Source of the DNA: Sphingomonas sp. NFR15
Lineage (GTDB): Bacteria > Pseudomonadota > Alphaproteobacteria > Sphingomonadales > Sphingomonadaceae
DNA: 64,000 nucleotides
Assembly: GCF_900103265.1 (NCBI RefSeq)
Contig: NZ_FMWX01000001.1
Location: forward strand, 124,001 to 188,000
Direction of reading: 5' to 3'
Shown here: one piece after another, positions 20,350-31,757 of the stretch
Layout of the letters: the number at the start of each line of letters is the position of its first letter
Numbering within the stretch: position 1 is the first letter of the stretch
Notes under the pieces: generated by a model
The model's database searches: none
What the model saw: the letters and a program-made list of their open reading frames with translations, nothing else
What the model was told of the DNA's origin: nothing
Position numbers and translations under genes: made by a program

Positions 20350-20892
20350 ATGCTGTTCGATTCGCCGTTGCAACTCCTCGTGCTGTGCGCGGTGGCGGTC
20401 GGTGCGTGGCTGCTCGGGTTCGCGACCAATCCGACCTCGGTCAACCGCGACCGCATGATGCGCCGGCTGACCAGCGAGTTCGCCGCGTTCCGAACGCAAT
20501 CCCAGGACCGTCTCAACACGTTGGCCCGCCACGCCGCCGCGCTGGAGGCCACGCACGAGACGATGGCCGCGCGGCTGGGCGAAGCCGAGGCGCGGATCGC
20601 GGCGTTCAAGATCGCCGGCGCGGCATCGGCGCAGGAACGGCTTCCGAAGCTCGCCGAGAGCGAGGCCACCTCCGATGCCATGCCCGATGCGCTGACGCGG
20701 ATCGACGGGATCGACGATGCGCTCGCACAACGGCTGCTGGACCTCGGCATCAGCCGGTTCGAGGATATCGAGAAACTGTCCGACGAGGACGAGATGGCGC
20801 TGGAACTGCGCCTCGCGCTGCCGGCGGGTTACGTCACCGGCCGGCAGTGGCGCCAGCAGGCCGCGGCGCTGCGAACCGCTGGCGACGCATGA
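20350..20892 (+). CDS. Membrane-anchored helix-hairpin-helix protein, unknown function
   Basis: 180-residue protein not matched to a named family. It has one N-terminal membrane helix (LQLLVLCAVAVGAWLLGFAT), then a predicted coiled-coil stretch (residues about 35-85, rich in Arg, Glu, Ala and Leu heptads). A C-terminal segment resembles a helix-hairpin-helix fold: LTRIDGIDDALAQRLLDLGI followed by SRFEDIEKLSDEDEMALELR. GGAGG at 20334-20338 supports the ATG at 20350 over one at 20332. It is placed 90 bases after tadC on the same strand and may be part of the pilus operon, but that is only positional evidence. Confidence 0.72.
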   Translation: MLFDSPLQLLVLCAVAVGAWLLGFATNPTSVNRDRMMRRLTSEFAAFRTQSQDRLNTLARHAAALEATHETMAARLGEAEARIAAFKIAGAASAQERLPKLAESEATSDAMPDALTRIDGIDDALAQRLLDLGISRFEDIEKLSDEDEMALELRLALPAGYVTGRQWRQQAAALRTAGDA

Positions 20893-20898
20893 TCGCGC

Positions 20899-21789
20899 TC
20901 AGTACCGGATTCGCCGCACGGTGATGTGCTTCTTCGCGAGCAGCGACTGGACGCTGCCCGCGCCGGCGAGATGCCCCGCCCCGACCGCGATGAACACGGT
21001 GCCGGGCTGATCCATCCGCCGCGCGATCCAGTCCGCCCAGCGCGCGTTGCGATCATAGAGCAGCACCTGGCGCAGCACCGGCTGTTTGGTGAGATCCTCG
21101 TTCATCATCTTGCCGAGCCCGTCGGCATCGCCCTTGCCCCACAGATCGACCATCTTGTCGATCTCCGCCGGGAAGGTGTCGATTTCCTCGATGCCGGAGA
21201 GCAGGAACGAGACCTGCGCGTCCTGCGGCAGATCGTGGAAATAGCCGAGTTGCTGCCCGAGCGTTTCCAGCCCGGTGACCGGCTTGCCCGCCGCCTTGGC
21301 CGCGGCATCCAGCTGTTTCTCGACGCCGTCGTCGCGCCCGAAGCCGCTCTTCTGCAGTTCGAGCTGGCCGACCGTCGCGCCCGCGAACCACGGCTCGAAA
21401 CGGTCGAATGCATCCGGCCGGACGCCGAGCTTGGCGAGCCCCGCCCGATATGCCGCGCGCTTGTCGGCAGGGATCTTCTCGGTCAGCGTCGGCCCGGTCG
21501 GATCGAGCGCGAGCGGCAGCATCACCTTCTGCGCTTCGTCGGGCGAGGGCATCGGGATTTCGAGGACGAGGCTGTCGCTCGCGTCGAACGCCTTCCGCAC
21601 CGCATCGTCGAACCAGCCGAGGCCGGGTTTGAGCGCGTGGATCGTGCCGAACAGATAGATGGTGGTATCCGCATCCTTGACCACCCACAGCGCCGGATCG
21701 ACATCCTTGACCGCACCCGGCGCGGGCTTCGCGCAGGCGGGCGTGGCCGCGATCAGGCTCACCGCCAGCAAGGTCTTCAAGAAACGCAT
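20899..21789 (-). CDS. TraB/GumN family protein, copy 1
   Basis: 296-residue exported protein: signal peptide or lipobox-like start (LLAVSLIAATPACAK), then [20 protein letters not shown], the GTIH motif of the TraB/GumN/TIKI superfamily, and a C-terminal GTVFIAVGAGHLAGAGSVQ with the second conserved histidine. TIKI members are metalloproteases; the bacterial role is not settled. A second member of the family lies immediately upstream on the same strand (21920-23044). Confidence 0.86.
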   Translation of the reverse strand: MRFLKTLLAVSLIAATPACAKPAPGAVKDVDPALWVVKDADTTIYLFGTIHALKPGLGWFDDAVRKAFDASDSLVLEIPMPSPDEAQKVMLPLALDPTGPTLTEKIPADKRAAYRAGLAKLGVRPDAFDRFEPWFAGATVGQLELQKSGFGRDDGVEKQLDAAAKAAGKPVTGLETLGQQLGYFHDLPQDAQVSFLLSGIEEIDTFPAEIDKMVDLWGKGDADGLGKMMNEDLTKQPVLRQVLLYDRNARWADWIARRMDQPGTVFIAVGAGHLAGAGSVQSLLAKKHITVRRIRY

Positions 21790-21919
21790 CGTTCACATCC
21801 CACAGAGCCGAGCGGCGCCGATTATAGAATCCCGCGTGCCGCACCAGCCCAAAGTCGGCTCGCGCAACGCGCCTGCGTGGAACGGTGGATGCCGGAACCG
21901 GGCCGCCGCGTGCGCCGCA

Positions 21920-23044
21920 TCACTGCACCCGCGTCACGCGCACGCCGCGTTTCTCGAGCAGCGCGAGCACCGAATCCGGGCCGATGAAATGCCCCGCCCC
22001 GGCCGCGAACAAGGCGGTGCCCGGCACCTTGAGCCGCCGCACCAGCGCGTCCGCCCAGGCGCGGTTGCGATGCGCGAGCAACGCGCCCCCCAGCGCATCG
22101 CCGCCCGTCGTGACCGCCAGATCGCGGGTCAGCGCCGACCCCGGGCCGAGATCGCCCTGCGCCCAGGCGTGCGTCGGCGCGCGCCGCTCGGCGCGAGTCG
22201 CGGCGGGCGTGTCGAGCGCCTTGTCGAGCGTCTTGCGCTGCTCGGCCTCGGCCACGGCGTTCACCTGCCCCATCACCTTCGCGGCATCCTCGATCGCGAT
22301 GACGGGTTTGTGGCGGCTGCGGAACTGCGCCTCGATCCAGTCGTCCGCGCCCGGCCCCGGCAGCTCGCCCGCCTGCGTGTCCCGCGCGAAGCCGACCGCG
22401 ATCGCGGCGATCCAGGTCGGCATGCCGTCGAGCACGGCGGCGGCCTCGGGCGGCAGCGTATCGGTGAACCGGCGCAGCGCGGCGCGATGATCGGGCGAGA
22501 CGCGCGCGGCGAGCGGCGGCAGTGCTGAGCCGCCGGCATATGTGACGGCGAAATCGGGCACGGCATCCTCGTCGATCGCCTCGACGATCAGCGTGTCGGC
22601 CTTCGCCACGATCGCGTCGATCGCCGCGTCGCGCCACGCGAAACCGGGCGGCAGGACATGGACCGTGCCGAACAGATAGATCGTCGTGTCACGGTCACCG
22701 ATCCGCCAGATCGCCGGATGGGGGCGGTAATTCTGCGAAAGCTGCGAGAGCAGCAGCGTGTCGGCGCCGCGCGCCGCCTCCTCGGGCGATATCGTGTCGC
22801 CGTCGAGCGGCGTATCGGTCGGCGCGGTCTGATCGTCGAGCGGCAGCGCGGTATAGCCCACCTTCGGGGCGGGCTCGACCGGCTGCCCGTGCAGCGTGAC
22901 CGTCTCGCTGGCGGGAACGGATGGATAGGCGATGCGCTGCGCGAGCGCCGGCGCGCCCGCGCACGATAGCGACAACGCGACCGCCAAGGCACAGCGTACC
23001 CCCGACCCGCCCGCCCGCGGCAAAGCGAGACCCTTTCGCACCAT
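21920..23044 (-). CDS. TraB/GumN family protein, copy 2
   Basis: 374-residue exported paralogue of the preceding protein. The signal peptide ends near ALAQ. An extra region of about 80 residues follows that copy 1 lacks, then [20 protein letters not shown] and a C-terminal [20 protein letters not shown]. Both conserved histidine motifs are present. The ATG at 23044 faces glyQ across about 120 bases. The two copies share the domain but differ elsewhere, which points to an old duplication. Confidence 0.85.
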   Translation of the reverse strand: MVRKGLALPRAGGSGVRCALAVALSLSCAGAPALAQRIAYPSVPASETVTLHGQPVEPAPKVGYTALPLDDQTAPTDTPLDGDTISPEEAARGADTLLLSQLSQNYRPHPAIWRIGDRDTTIYLFGTVHVLPPGFAWRDAAIDAIVAKADTLIVEAIDEDAVPDFAVTYAGGSALPPLAARVSPDHRAALRRFTDTLPPEAAAVLDGMPTWIAAIAVGFARDTQAGELPGPGADDWIEAQFRSRHKPVIAIEDAAKVMGQVNAVAEAEQRKTLDKALDTPAATRAERRAPTHAWAQGDLGPGSALTRDLAVTTGGDALGGALLAHRNRAWADALVRRLKVPGTALFAAGAGHFIGPDSVLALLEKRGVRVTRVQ

Positions 23045-23164
23045 GACGTCCCCGATGAAGCGCAAAGCCGCCGCGCCGTCAATCGTGCGCGGTACGGACG
23101 GTTGACCCTCTTTCGGCCATACGCCAAAGCCGTGGGCCACCAGCCACCCGTGAGGATATCGTTC

Positions 23165-24076
23165 TTGGCCGCAAGCCACCCCTCCGCCCCCGCCCCCGGC
23201 GAGCCGCTGAGCTTTCAGCGCATGATCCTGACGCTCCACGATTACTGGAGCGCGCACGGCTGCCTGATCCTGCAGCCGTATGACATGGAGATGGGCGCCG
23301 GCACCTTCCACCCGGCGACCACGCTGCGCGCGCTCGGGCCGAATCCGTGGAACGCCGCGTTCGTCCAGCCCTGCCGCCGCCCCACCGACGGCCGCTATGG
23401 CGAGAACCCCAACCGGCTCCAGCATTATTACCAATATCAGGTGATCCTGAAGCCGAGCCCGCCCGATTTGCAGGAGCTGTACCTCGGCAGCCTCGCCGCG
23501 ATCGGCATCGACTTCACGCGGCATGACATCCGCTTCGTCGAGGACGATTGGGAGAGCCCGACGCTCGGCGCGTGGGGGCTCGGCTGGGAAGTGTGGTGCG
23601 ATGGGATGGAGGTGACTCAGTTCACCTATTTCCAGCAGATGGGCGGGTTCGACTGCAAGCCGGTCGCGGGCGAGTTGACCTATGGGCTGGAGCGGCTCGC
23701 GCTGTACCTCCAGAACAAGGACAGCGTGTACGATCTGGCGTTCAACGACGCGCAGGGCAATCAGCCGCAGATGACCTATGGCGACGTGTTCCTGGAGAAC
23801 GAACGCCAGATGAGCGCGTGGAACTTCGAGGTTGCCGATACCGAGCGGCTGTTCGACCTGTTCCGCAAGGCCACCGCCGAATGCGAAAGCTGTCTGGAGG
23901 CGAAGCTGCCGATCCCCGCCTATGAACAGGCGATCAAGGCCAGCCACGTCTTCAACCTGTTGCAGGCGCGCGGCGTGATCTCGGTGGCGGAGCGGCAGGC
24001 GTATATGGGCCGCGTGCGCGATCTGGCGAAGGGCGCGTGCGCGGCGTGGATGGAGAAGAACGGGTGGGCCGCGTGA
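23165..24076 (+). CDS. glyQ: Glycyl-tRNA synthetase alpha subunit
   Basis: Catalytic subunit of the bacterial alpha2-beta2 glycyl-tRNA synthetase. Conserved segments: [54 protein letters not shown] and [10 protein letters not shown]. Homologues begin about ten residues before LTLHDYW, so the first ATG in frame (23222) is too late. A TTG at 23165 with GAGG at 23152-23155 is the best start; a GTG at 23150 is the alternative. glyS follows after a palindromic element of about 100 bases. Confidence 0.96.
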   Translation: MAASHPSAPAPGEPLSFQRMILTLHDYWSAHGCLILQPYDMEMGAGTFHPATTLRALGPNPWNAAFVQPCRRPTDGRYGENPNRLQHYYQYQVILKPSPPDLQELYLGSLAAIGIDFTRHDIRFVEDDWESPTLGAWGLGWEVWCDGMEVTQFTYFQQMGGFDCKPVAGELTYGLERLALYLQNKDSVYDLAFNDAQGNQPQMTYGDVFLENERQMSAWNFEVADTERLFDLFRKATAECESCLEAKLPIPAYEQAIKASHVFNLLQARGVISVAERQAYMGRVRDLAKGACAAWMEKNGWAA

Positions 24077-24097
24077 GCACCGCTGATCCCAACCGCT

Positions 24098-24199
24098 GTT
24101 CCCCCGCGAAGGCGGGGGTCCAGACCCCAATCAACATTCCGCGCGCCAGCGCGATCGGCGCTGCGCGCCGAGGCTGGACCCCCGCCTTCGCGGGGGAAC
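24098..24199. repeat. Palindromic element, family C, between glyQ and glyS
   Basis: An inverted repeat of 102 bases: the left arm GTTCCCCCGCGAAGGCGGGG is complemented by the right arm ending GCGGGGGAAC. It ends one base before the GGAGAG ribosome binding site of glyS, so in the glyQS transcript it would form a stem directly before the glyS start and could tune glyS translation or protect mRNA ends. Confidence 0.85.
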
Positions 24200-24209
24200 G
24201 GAGAGCATC

Positions 24210-26558
24210 ATGACCGACTTCCTCCTCGAACTCCGCTCGGAGGAAATCCCCGCGCGCATGCAGGACAAGGCGCGCGACGATCTCGCGCGACTGTTCGCGG
24301 CCGAGCTGGCGAAAGCGGGTCTGCACACCGATGCGATCGTCACCTTCGCGACGCCGCGCCGGCTCGCGCTGATCGCGCGTGACCTGCCCGACGCCACCGC
24401 TGCCGTCTCGGAGGAGACCAAGGGGCCGAAGACCAGCGCGCCGCCGCAGGCGCTCGAAGGCTTTCTGCGCAAGACCGGGCTGACGCGCGAGCAGCTTGTC
24501 GAGCGCGACGGTGTGTTCTTCGCGGTGGTCGAGCGCGCCGGGCGCGCCACCGCCGACGTGCTCGCCGAGGCGATTCCAGCGGTGATCGGCGCGTTCCCGT
24601 GGCCCAAATCGATGCGCTGGGGCGAAGCGTCGCGCACCACCGAATCCCTGCGCTGGGTGCGCCCGCTGCAAGGCATCGTCGCCTTGTTCGGCGAGGACGT
24701 GGTGCCATGCGAGATCGCCGGCGTCGTCGCGGGCGCGGCGACGGTCGGGCATCGCTTCCACCATCCGGGCGTCATCACGATCGGCTCGGCGAGCGATTAT
24801 GTCGAGAAGCTCCACGCCTGCCACGTCGTCGTCGATCAGGACGAACGCCGCGCGCTGATCCGCGAGCGTGCGAGCGCGCTGGCCGAGGCGGCGGGGCTGG
24901 CGCTGGTCGAGGACGAAGGGCTGGTCGCCGAGAATGCCGGGCTGACCGAATGGCCGGTGCCGCTGCTCGGGCGCTTCGACGACGCGTTCCTCAGTGTCCC
25001 GCCCGAGGTGATCCAGCTCACCGCGCGGGTGAACCAGAAGTATTTCGTCTGCCGCGATCGCGAGGGGAAGCTCGCCAACGCGTTCGTCTGTACCGCCAAT
25101 ATCGACGCGGTCGATGGCGGCGCCAAGATCGTCGAGGGCAACCAGAAAGTGCTCGCCGCGCGGCTTTCGGACGCCAAGTTCTTCTACGAGACCGACCTCA
25201 AGGTGCCACTTGAGGAGCAGGCGGCGAAGCTCGACCGGATCGTGTTCCACGAGAAGCTCGGCACGGTCGCCGACAAGGTGGACCGGGTCGCCAAGCTGGC
25301 GCGGTGGCTGGTGGAAGAAGGGATCGTCGGGGGTTCAAGTCCCTCCTCCGCTACCACCACCGTCGTCACCCCAGCGCAAGCTGGGGTCTCCCGCGATGGC
25401 GCGGGGCAAGAGCCGCACGAGACCCCAGCTTTCGCTGGGGCGACGAAGGAGGCACTGGCCGATCTCGCCGAGCGCGCGGCGCGGCTGGCGAAGGCCGATC
25501 TCGTCACCGGCATGGTCGGCGAGTTCCCCGAGTTGCAGGGGCTGATGGGTGGCTATTACGCCGCCGCGCAGGGCGAAGACCCGCGCGTCGCGGCGGCGAT
25601 CCGCGATCATTACAAGCCGGTCGGCCAGGGCGACGACGTGCCGACCGATCCGGTGACGGTGGCGGTGTCGCTGGCGGATAAGCTGGATACTTTGATCCAA
25701 TTTTTCAGAGTTGGAGATAAACCAACGGGTTCAAAAGATCCCTTCGCACTACGTCGCGCCGCTCTGGGGGTGCTTCAGACGATTATTGCTAATAGACTTC
25801 ATCTCCGCCTTATGCCGCTCTTCCTCTGGTTTAGTCGTAAAGAGGAAACAGGACGATACGACCAGCCGTCACTCCTAGAGGGGCCGATTGAAGAAGCTTT
25901 TGTGACAAGAGACCTGGGCAACTTAGAAACTCTCTCTCCAAGAATCTTGTCGGGAAATGGTCTTGCTTTGATCGACTTCTTCGCCGACCGCCTCAAAGTC
26001 CAACAACGCGAAGCCGGCGTCCGCCACGATCTCATCGACGCGGTGTTCGCGCTCGGGGGCGAGGACGATCTCGTCCGGCTGCTCGCGCGGGTGCGGGCGT
26101 TGCAGGCGTTCGTCGGCACCGAGGATGGCGCGAACCTGCTTGCCGGGTACAAGCGCGCGGCGAATATTCTGAAGAAGGAGGGCGTTCCCCAAAGCGTCAC
26201 CCCAGCGCAAGCTGGGGTCTCCGGCGATGGTGCAGGACAGGAGCCGCGAGAGGCCCCAGCTTCCGCTGGGGCGACGGCTGGCGTGGATGCGACGTCTGTG
26301 GCCACCGAACCCGCCGAAGCCGCGCTCGGCGCCGCGCTCGATGCGGCCGAGCCGGCGGCGGCCGATGCGGTCGCGCGGGAGGATTTCGAGGCGGCGATGG
26401 CGGCACTGGCGACGCTGCGCGCGCCGATCGACGCGTTTTTCGAAGCGGTGATGGTCAACGATCCCGATCCCGCCAAACGCGCGGCGCGTCTCGATCTGCT
26501 CGCGCGGGTTCGCAAGGCGGTCCACACCGTCGCCGACTTTTCCAAGATCGAAGGCTGA
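24210..26558 (+). CDS. glyS: Glycyl-tRNA synthetase beta subunit with two in-frame palindrome insertions
   Basis: Beta subunit needed for tRNA(Gly) recognition; 782 residues against about 690 in E. coli. The core is intact: MTDFLLELRSEEIPARMQ, FPWPKSMRWG, NQKYFVCRDREGKLANAF, KLDTL...KDPFALRRAALG and the C-terminal KRAARLDLLARVRKAVHTVA. The excess comes largely from two homologous insert peptides, VTPAQAGVSRDGAGQEP... near residue 385 and VTPAQAGVSGDGAGQEP... near residue 662, each encoded by a family B palindrome in the same reading phase, plus alanine-rich linkers. Between them, 25681-25980 has about 48% G+C and uses codons (TTA, CTA, AGA) rare elsewhere in the gene, without breaking the frame. 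The gene is essential in bacteria lacking another GlyRS, so the insertions must be tolerated. Confidence 0.95.
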   Translation: MTDFLLELRSEEIPARMQDKARDDLARLFAAELAKAGLHTDAIVTFATPRRLALIARDLPDATAAVSEETKGPKTSAPPQALEGFLRKTGLTREQLVERDGVFFAVVERAGRATADVLAEAIPAVIGAFPWPKSMRWGEASRTTESLRWVRPLQGIVALFGEDVVPCEIAGVVAGAATVGHRFHHPGVITIGSASDYVEKLHACHVVVDQDERRALIRERASALAEAAGLALVEDEGLVAENAGLTEWPVPLLGRFDDAFLSVPPEVIQLTARVNQKYFVCRDREGKLANAFVCTANIDAVDGGAKIVEGNQKVLAARLSDAKFFYETDLKVPLEEQAAKLDRIVFHEKLGTVADKVDRVAKLARWLVEEGIVGGSSPSSATTTVVTPAQAGVSRDGAGQEPHETPAFAGATKEALADLAERAARLAKADLVTGMVGEFPELQGLMGGYYAAAQGEDPRVAAAIRDHYKPVGQGDDVPTDPVTVAVSLADKLDTLIQFFRVGDKPTGSKDPFALRRAALGVLQTIIANRLHLRLMPLFLWFSRKEETGRYDQPSLLEGPIEEAFVTRDLGNLETLSPRILSGNGLALIDFFADRLKVQQREAGVRHDLIDAVFALGGEDDLVRLLARVRALQAFVGTEDGANLLAGYKRAANILKKEGVPQSVTPAQAGVSGDGAGQEPREAPASAGATAGVDATSVATEPAEAALGAALDAAEPAAADAVAREDFEAAMAALATLRAPIDAFFEAVMVNDPDPAKRAARLDLLARVRKAVHTVADFSKIEG
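25364..25445 (+). repeat. Palindromic element, family B copy 1, inside glyS
   Basis: Inverted repeat with arms CGTCACCCCAGCGCAAGCTG and CAGCTTTCGCTGGGGCGACG. It lies wholly inside the glyS reading frame and encodes VTPAQAGVSRDGAGQEP followed by HETPAFAGAT. The central part is also similar to copy 2, so the two are related by descent rather than by arm similarity alone. Confidence 0.92.
25681..25980 (+). other. Low-G+C patch within glyS
   Basis: A hand count gives 145 G or C in 300 bases (about 48%), against 46 of 60 in the line starting at 26041 of the same gene. The protein sequence across the patch is a normal GlyS core (KDPFALRRAALG, GNGLALIDFFADRL). The change is abrupt at both ends. This looks like replacement of a segment by homologous DNA from a lower-G+C donor, or unusual codon selection. 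Confidence 0.75.
26195..26276 (+). repeat. Palindromic element, family B copy 2, inside glyS
   Basis: Second in-frame copy: arms CGTCACCCCAGCGCAAGCTG and CAGCTTCCGCTGGGGCGACG, encoding VTPAQAGVSGDGAGQEP followed by REAPASAGAT. Same orientation and same reading phase as copy 1. It sits between KRAANILKKEG and the C-terminal region, at a surface linker position judged from the poor conservation there. Confidence 0.92.
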
Positions 26559-26692
26559 TCTTCACGGGACTTCGCATAACTCTGACAATTGACTGATATC
26601 GCTACCATGATTGCGCGGTCAATTTAGCGCCTTCGACTTGAATTCTTGCGTGCTGCGATGCACAACGCGGGAAACACGTTTTGGAGGAAGAC

Positions 26693-29395
<2,703 letters not shown>

Positions 29396-29424
29396 TGCGC
29401 GACGCGTGAGGAGCTGATCTAGCG

Positions 29425-29503
29425 CCGTTCATGCTGAGCGAAATCGAAGCATGGCGAGCGGCCCGCTTCGGGCACGCCTTTCGACTTCGCTCAGTGCGAA
29501 CGG
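29425..29503. repeat. Palindromic element, family A copy 3
   Basis: A diverged copy: left arm CCGTTCATGCTGAGCGAAAT, right arm TCGCTCAGTGCGAACGG. It lies between the convergent ppdK and the small gene at 29519-29674. Confidence 0.8.
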
Positions 29504-29518
29504 TTGAAAATGAGACCG

Positions 29519-29674
29519 CTACGCCTCGACCTTCTGCTGGTGCGAGGCGATCAACGCGTTGAGCACGCGGATACGCTCGCGCGTTTCGGTCGAATCCTGT
29601 GAGGGGTAGGTTTGAATCTTGTCGAGAAGGATGGCGAGTTCCTTCTCCCACTCGGCCTGATTGTTCTCGGACAT
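29519..29674 (-). CDS. Small hypothetical protein, 51 residues
   Basis: A short reading frame beginning MSENNQAEWEKELAILLDKI and ending SHQQKVEA. It has a good ribosome binding site (AAGGAG, 29681-29686) six bases before the ATG at 29674; a second ATG lies directly upstream. The composition is that of a soluble, charged, mostly helical protein, with Trp-Glu-Lys and RERIRVLNALIA heptad-like spacing. Its codon pattern follows that of real genes rather than of an antisense shadow. I do not recognise a family; function unknown. Confidence 0.65.
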   Translation of the reverse strand: MSENNQAEWEKELAILLDKIQTYPSQDSTETRERIRVLNALIASHQQKVEA

Positions 29675-29855
29675 CATACTCTCCTTCTTGGTCTCCCACC
29701 GATATGGGAAGGCGCCCGGCCAATTCCAGCGGTATCCGGGACGCGCCCGCCCCCTTGCCCTCCGCGTACGCTTCGGCTATGCGCGCCGGCTTCCGGTCAG
29801 GGTCATCCCTGGAGGCCTGGCCGGACCATGAACCACCGTATTTCGGAGATCTGCA

Positions 29856-30494
29856 ATGAGCGAACAACTTACGCTCGCAGCCGAGACGCGCGAACAGGTT
29901 GGCAAGGGAGCCTCCCGTTCGCTTCGTCGTGAAGGCCGCGTACCCGCCGTCGTCTATGGCAACAACCAGGAGCCGCTGGCGATCCACGTCGAGGAAAAGG
30001 CGCTGATGCGCCTCCTCATGACGGGCCATTTCATGAATTCGCAGGTGATGATCGAGGCCAATGGCCAGAGCATCCGCACGCTCCCCAAGGACGTGGCGTT
30101 CGATGCCGTCACCGACCGCCCGGTCCATGTCGATTTCCTGCGCATCGGCGCGCACACCACCGTTCACGTCAGCGTGCCGGTCGTGTTCACCGATGAGGAC
30201 GAGGCCCCCGGCATCAAGACCGGCAAGGGCGTGCTCAACATCGTCCAGCACGAGATCGAGCTGGTCTGCGACGCGGCCGCGATCCCCGACGACATCACCA
30301 TCTCGCTGGCCGGCCGCGAGATCGGCGATTCGATCCACATCTCGAACGTGACGCTGCCGAACGGCGTGACCCCGGCGATCACCGACCGCGACTTCACCAT
30401 CGCGACGATCGTCCCGCCGACCGTGCCGACCGCCGCCGATGACGAGGCTGATGCCGCCGTCGCCGCCGAAGCAGCCGCGGAGAGCGAGGCGTAA
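29856..30494 (+). CDS. rplY: 50S ribosomal protein L25 (Ctc type)
   Basis: 212-residue 5S-rRNA-binding ribosomal protein of the long Ctc type. The N-terminal L25 domain has [21 protein letters not shown] and [11 protein letters not shown], and a C-terminal TL5-like beta domain follows (VHVDFLRIG...). The tail is acidic and alanine-rich ([18 protein letters not shown]). rplY followed by pth is a widespread pair; a terminator-like hairpin lies between them. Confidence 0.95.
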   Translation: MSEQLTLAAETREQVGKGASRSLRREGRVPAVVYGNNQEPLAIHVEEKALMRLLMTGHFMNSQVMIEANGQSIRTLPKDVAFDAVTDRPVHVDFLRIGAHTTVHVSVPVVFTDEDEAPGIKTGKGVLNIVQHEIELVCDAAAIPDDITISLAGREIGDSIHISNVTLPNGVTPAITDRDFTIATIVPPTVPTAADDEADAAVAAEAAAESEA

Positions 30495-30517
30495 GCCTTA
30501 CCCGATCGGGCAGATTT

Positions 30518-30552
30518 GGGCAGGGCGGCGCGCGGCGTTGCCCTGCCCTTTT
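30518..30552 (+). terminator. Rho-independent terminator or attenuator between rplY and pth
   Basis: A 9-bp stem GGGCAGGGC / GCCCTGCCC with a 13-base loop is followed directly by TTTT (30549-30552). The position 23 bases after rplY and 20 bases before pth suggests partial termination that sets a high rplY to low pth ratio. Confidence 0.72.
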
Positions 30553-30572
30553 CGTATTCGGAGCAATCGCAC

Positions 30573-31148
30573 GTGCAAATCTGGGTCGGTCTCGGCAATC
30601 CGGGTGCGCAATATGCGCTCAACCGGCACAATGTCGGCTTCATGGCGGTCGACACGATCGCCGATCTCCACGGCTTCTCGCCGGTCAAGAAGGCGTTCCA
30701 GGGCTGGACCCAGGAAGGGCGCATCGGACCTGAGAAGATCCTGCTGCTCAAACCCGCCACCTTCATGAACGAAAGCGGCCGCAGCGTCGGCGAGGCGATG
30801 CGCTTCTACAAGCTCGACACCGGCGACGTCACCGTCTTCCACGACGAGCTCGATATCGCGCCGTTCCGCGTGAAGGTGAAGGTCGGCGGGGGCACCGCCG
30901 GGCATAACGGCCTGCGCTCGACCGAAGCGCATATCGGCAACGCGTTCCGCCGCGTCCGGCTCGGCATCGGCCATCCGGGGCACAAGGACAAGGTCTCGCC
31001 GTACGTGCTTGGCAATTACGCCAAGGCGGAGATGGACCCGCTTTCCGACATGCTCGGCGCGGTAGCGGCGGAGGCGCCGTGGCTCGCCAAGGGCGACGAC
31101 ATGCGTTTCATGAACGATGTCGCGCTGCGGCTTGGAGATGGCAAATGA
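30573..31148 (+). CDS. pth: Peptidyl-tRNA hydrolase
   Basis: Releases tRNA from stalled peptidyl-tRNA. 191 residues with VGLGNPGAQYALNRHNVGFM carrying the catalytic histidine near residue 19, the KPATFMNESG segment, the aspartate in FHDELDIAPF, and GGGTAGHNGLRS. The start is a GTG at 30573 with GGAG nine bases upstream; the upstream in-frame extension is rejected because it runs through the terminator hairpin. The stop overlaps the next ATG. Confidence 0.96.
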   Translation: MQIWVGLGNPGAQYALNRHNVGFMAVDTIADLHGFSPVKKAFQGWTQEGRIGPEKILLLKPATFMNESGRSVGEAMRFYKLDTGDVTVFHDELDIAPFRVKVKVGGGTAGHNGLRSTEAHIGNAFRRVRLGIGHPGHKDKVSPYVLGNYAKAEMDPLSDMLGAVAAEAPWLAKGDDMRFMNDVALRLGDGK

Positions 31149-31747
31149 GCGTGCGCACTCTGTTCGCGACTCCGGTTTACGAGGGCGCGCTTGGCGACGC
31201 TCGGCTGCTCGAAGACCTGGAACAATCGTGCCTGATGTTCGCGCAGGAAGACCGCGCCGGGCGCGCCTGGTCGAAGGCGCACACTTATCGCGGCTACACC
31301 AGCTATGCTTCGCTCGGCGATCTGCCGCAGCGCGACCCTGCATTCGGCGACCTCGCCAAGCGGCTCGCCAAACACGTCGCGGCCTTCGCCGAGGCGTGCG
31401 CGTTCGATCTTGGCGGGCGCAAGCTCCGGCTCGATAGCCTGTGGGTCAACGTCCTCAAACCTGGCGGCATGCATTCGGGGCATATCCACCCGCATTCGGT
31501 GGTGTCGGGCACGCTGTACGTCGCGGTGCCGCCGGGTGCTGGCGCGATCCGCTTCGAAGACCCGCGGCTGCCGCTGATGATGGCCGCCCCCACCCGCCGC
31601 GACGACGCGCCCGAGCCGCTGCGCAGCTTCGCGCATGTCACGCCCGAGCCGGGCACGATCCTGCTGTGGGAAAGCTGGCTGCGCCACGAGGTGATCGCCG
31701 GCACCGCCAAGCAGGACCGGATCAGCATCAGCTTCAACTATAGCTGA
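31145..31747 (+). CDS. Putative 2-oxoglutarate/Fe(II) oxygenase (TIGR02466 type)
   Basis: 200-residue protein with a double-stranded beta-helix pattern. SLWVNVLKPGGMHSGHIHPH carries the first iron-binding histidine, SGTLYVAVPPGAG follows, and GTILLWESWLRHEV carries the distal histidine. Members of this family are predicted dioxygenases of unknown substrate. It is translationally coupled to pth by an ATGA overlap. Confidence 0.8.
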   Translation: MSVRTLFATPVYEGALGDARLLEDLEQSCLMFAQEDRAGRAWSKAHTYRGYTSYASLGDLPQRDPAFGDLAKRLAKHVAAFAEACAFDLGGRKLRLDSLWVNVLKPGGMHSGHIHPHSVVSGTLYVAVPPGAGAIRFEDPRLPLMMAAPTRRDDAPEPLRSFAHVTPEPGTILLWESWLRHEVIAGTAKQDRISISFNYS

Positions 31748-31757
31748 CACGCATTTC

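Noticed and set aside
29612..29932. 106-codon plus-strand frame overlapping the small gene and rplY start
   Set aside because: No good ribosome binding site, unlike any family, and it runs into rplY out of frame.
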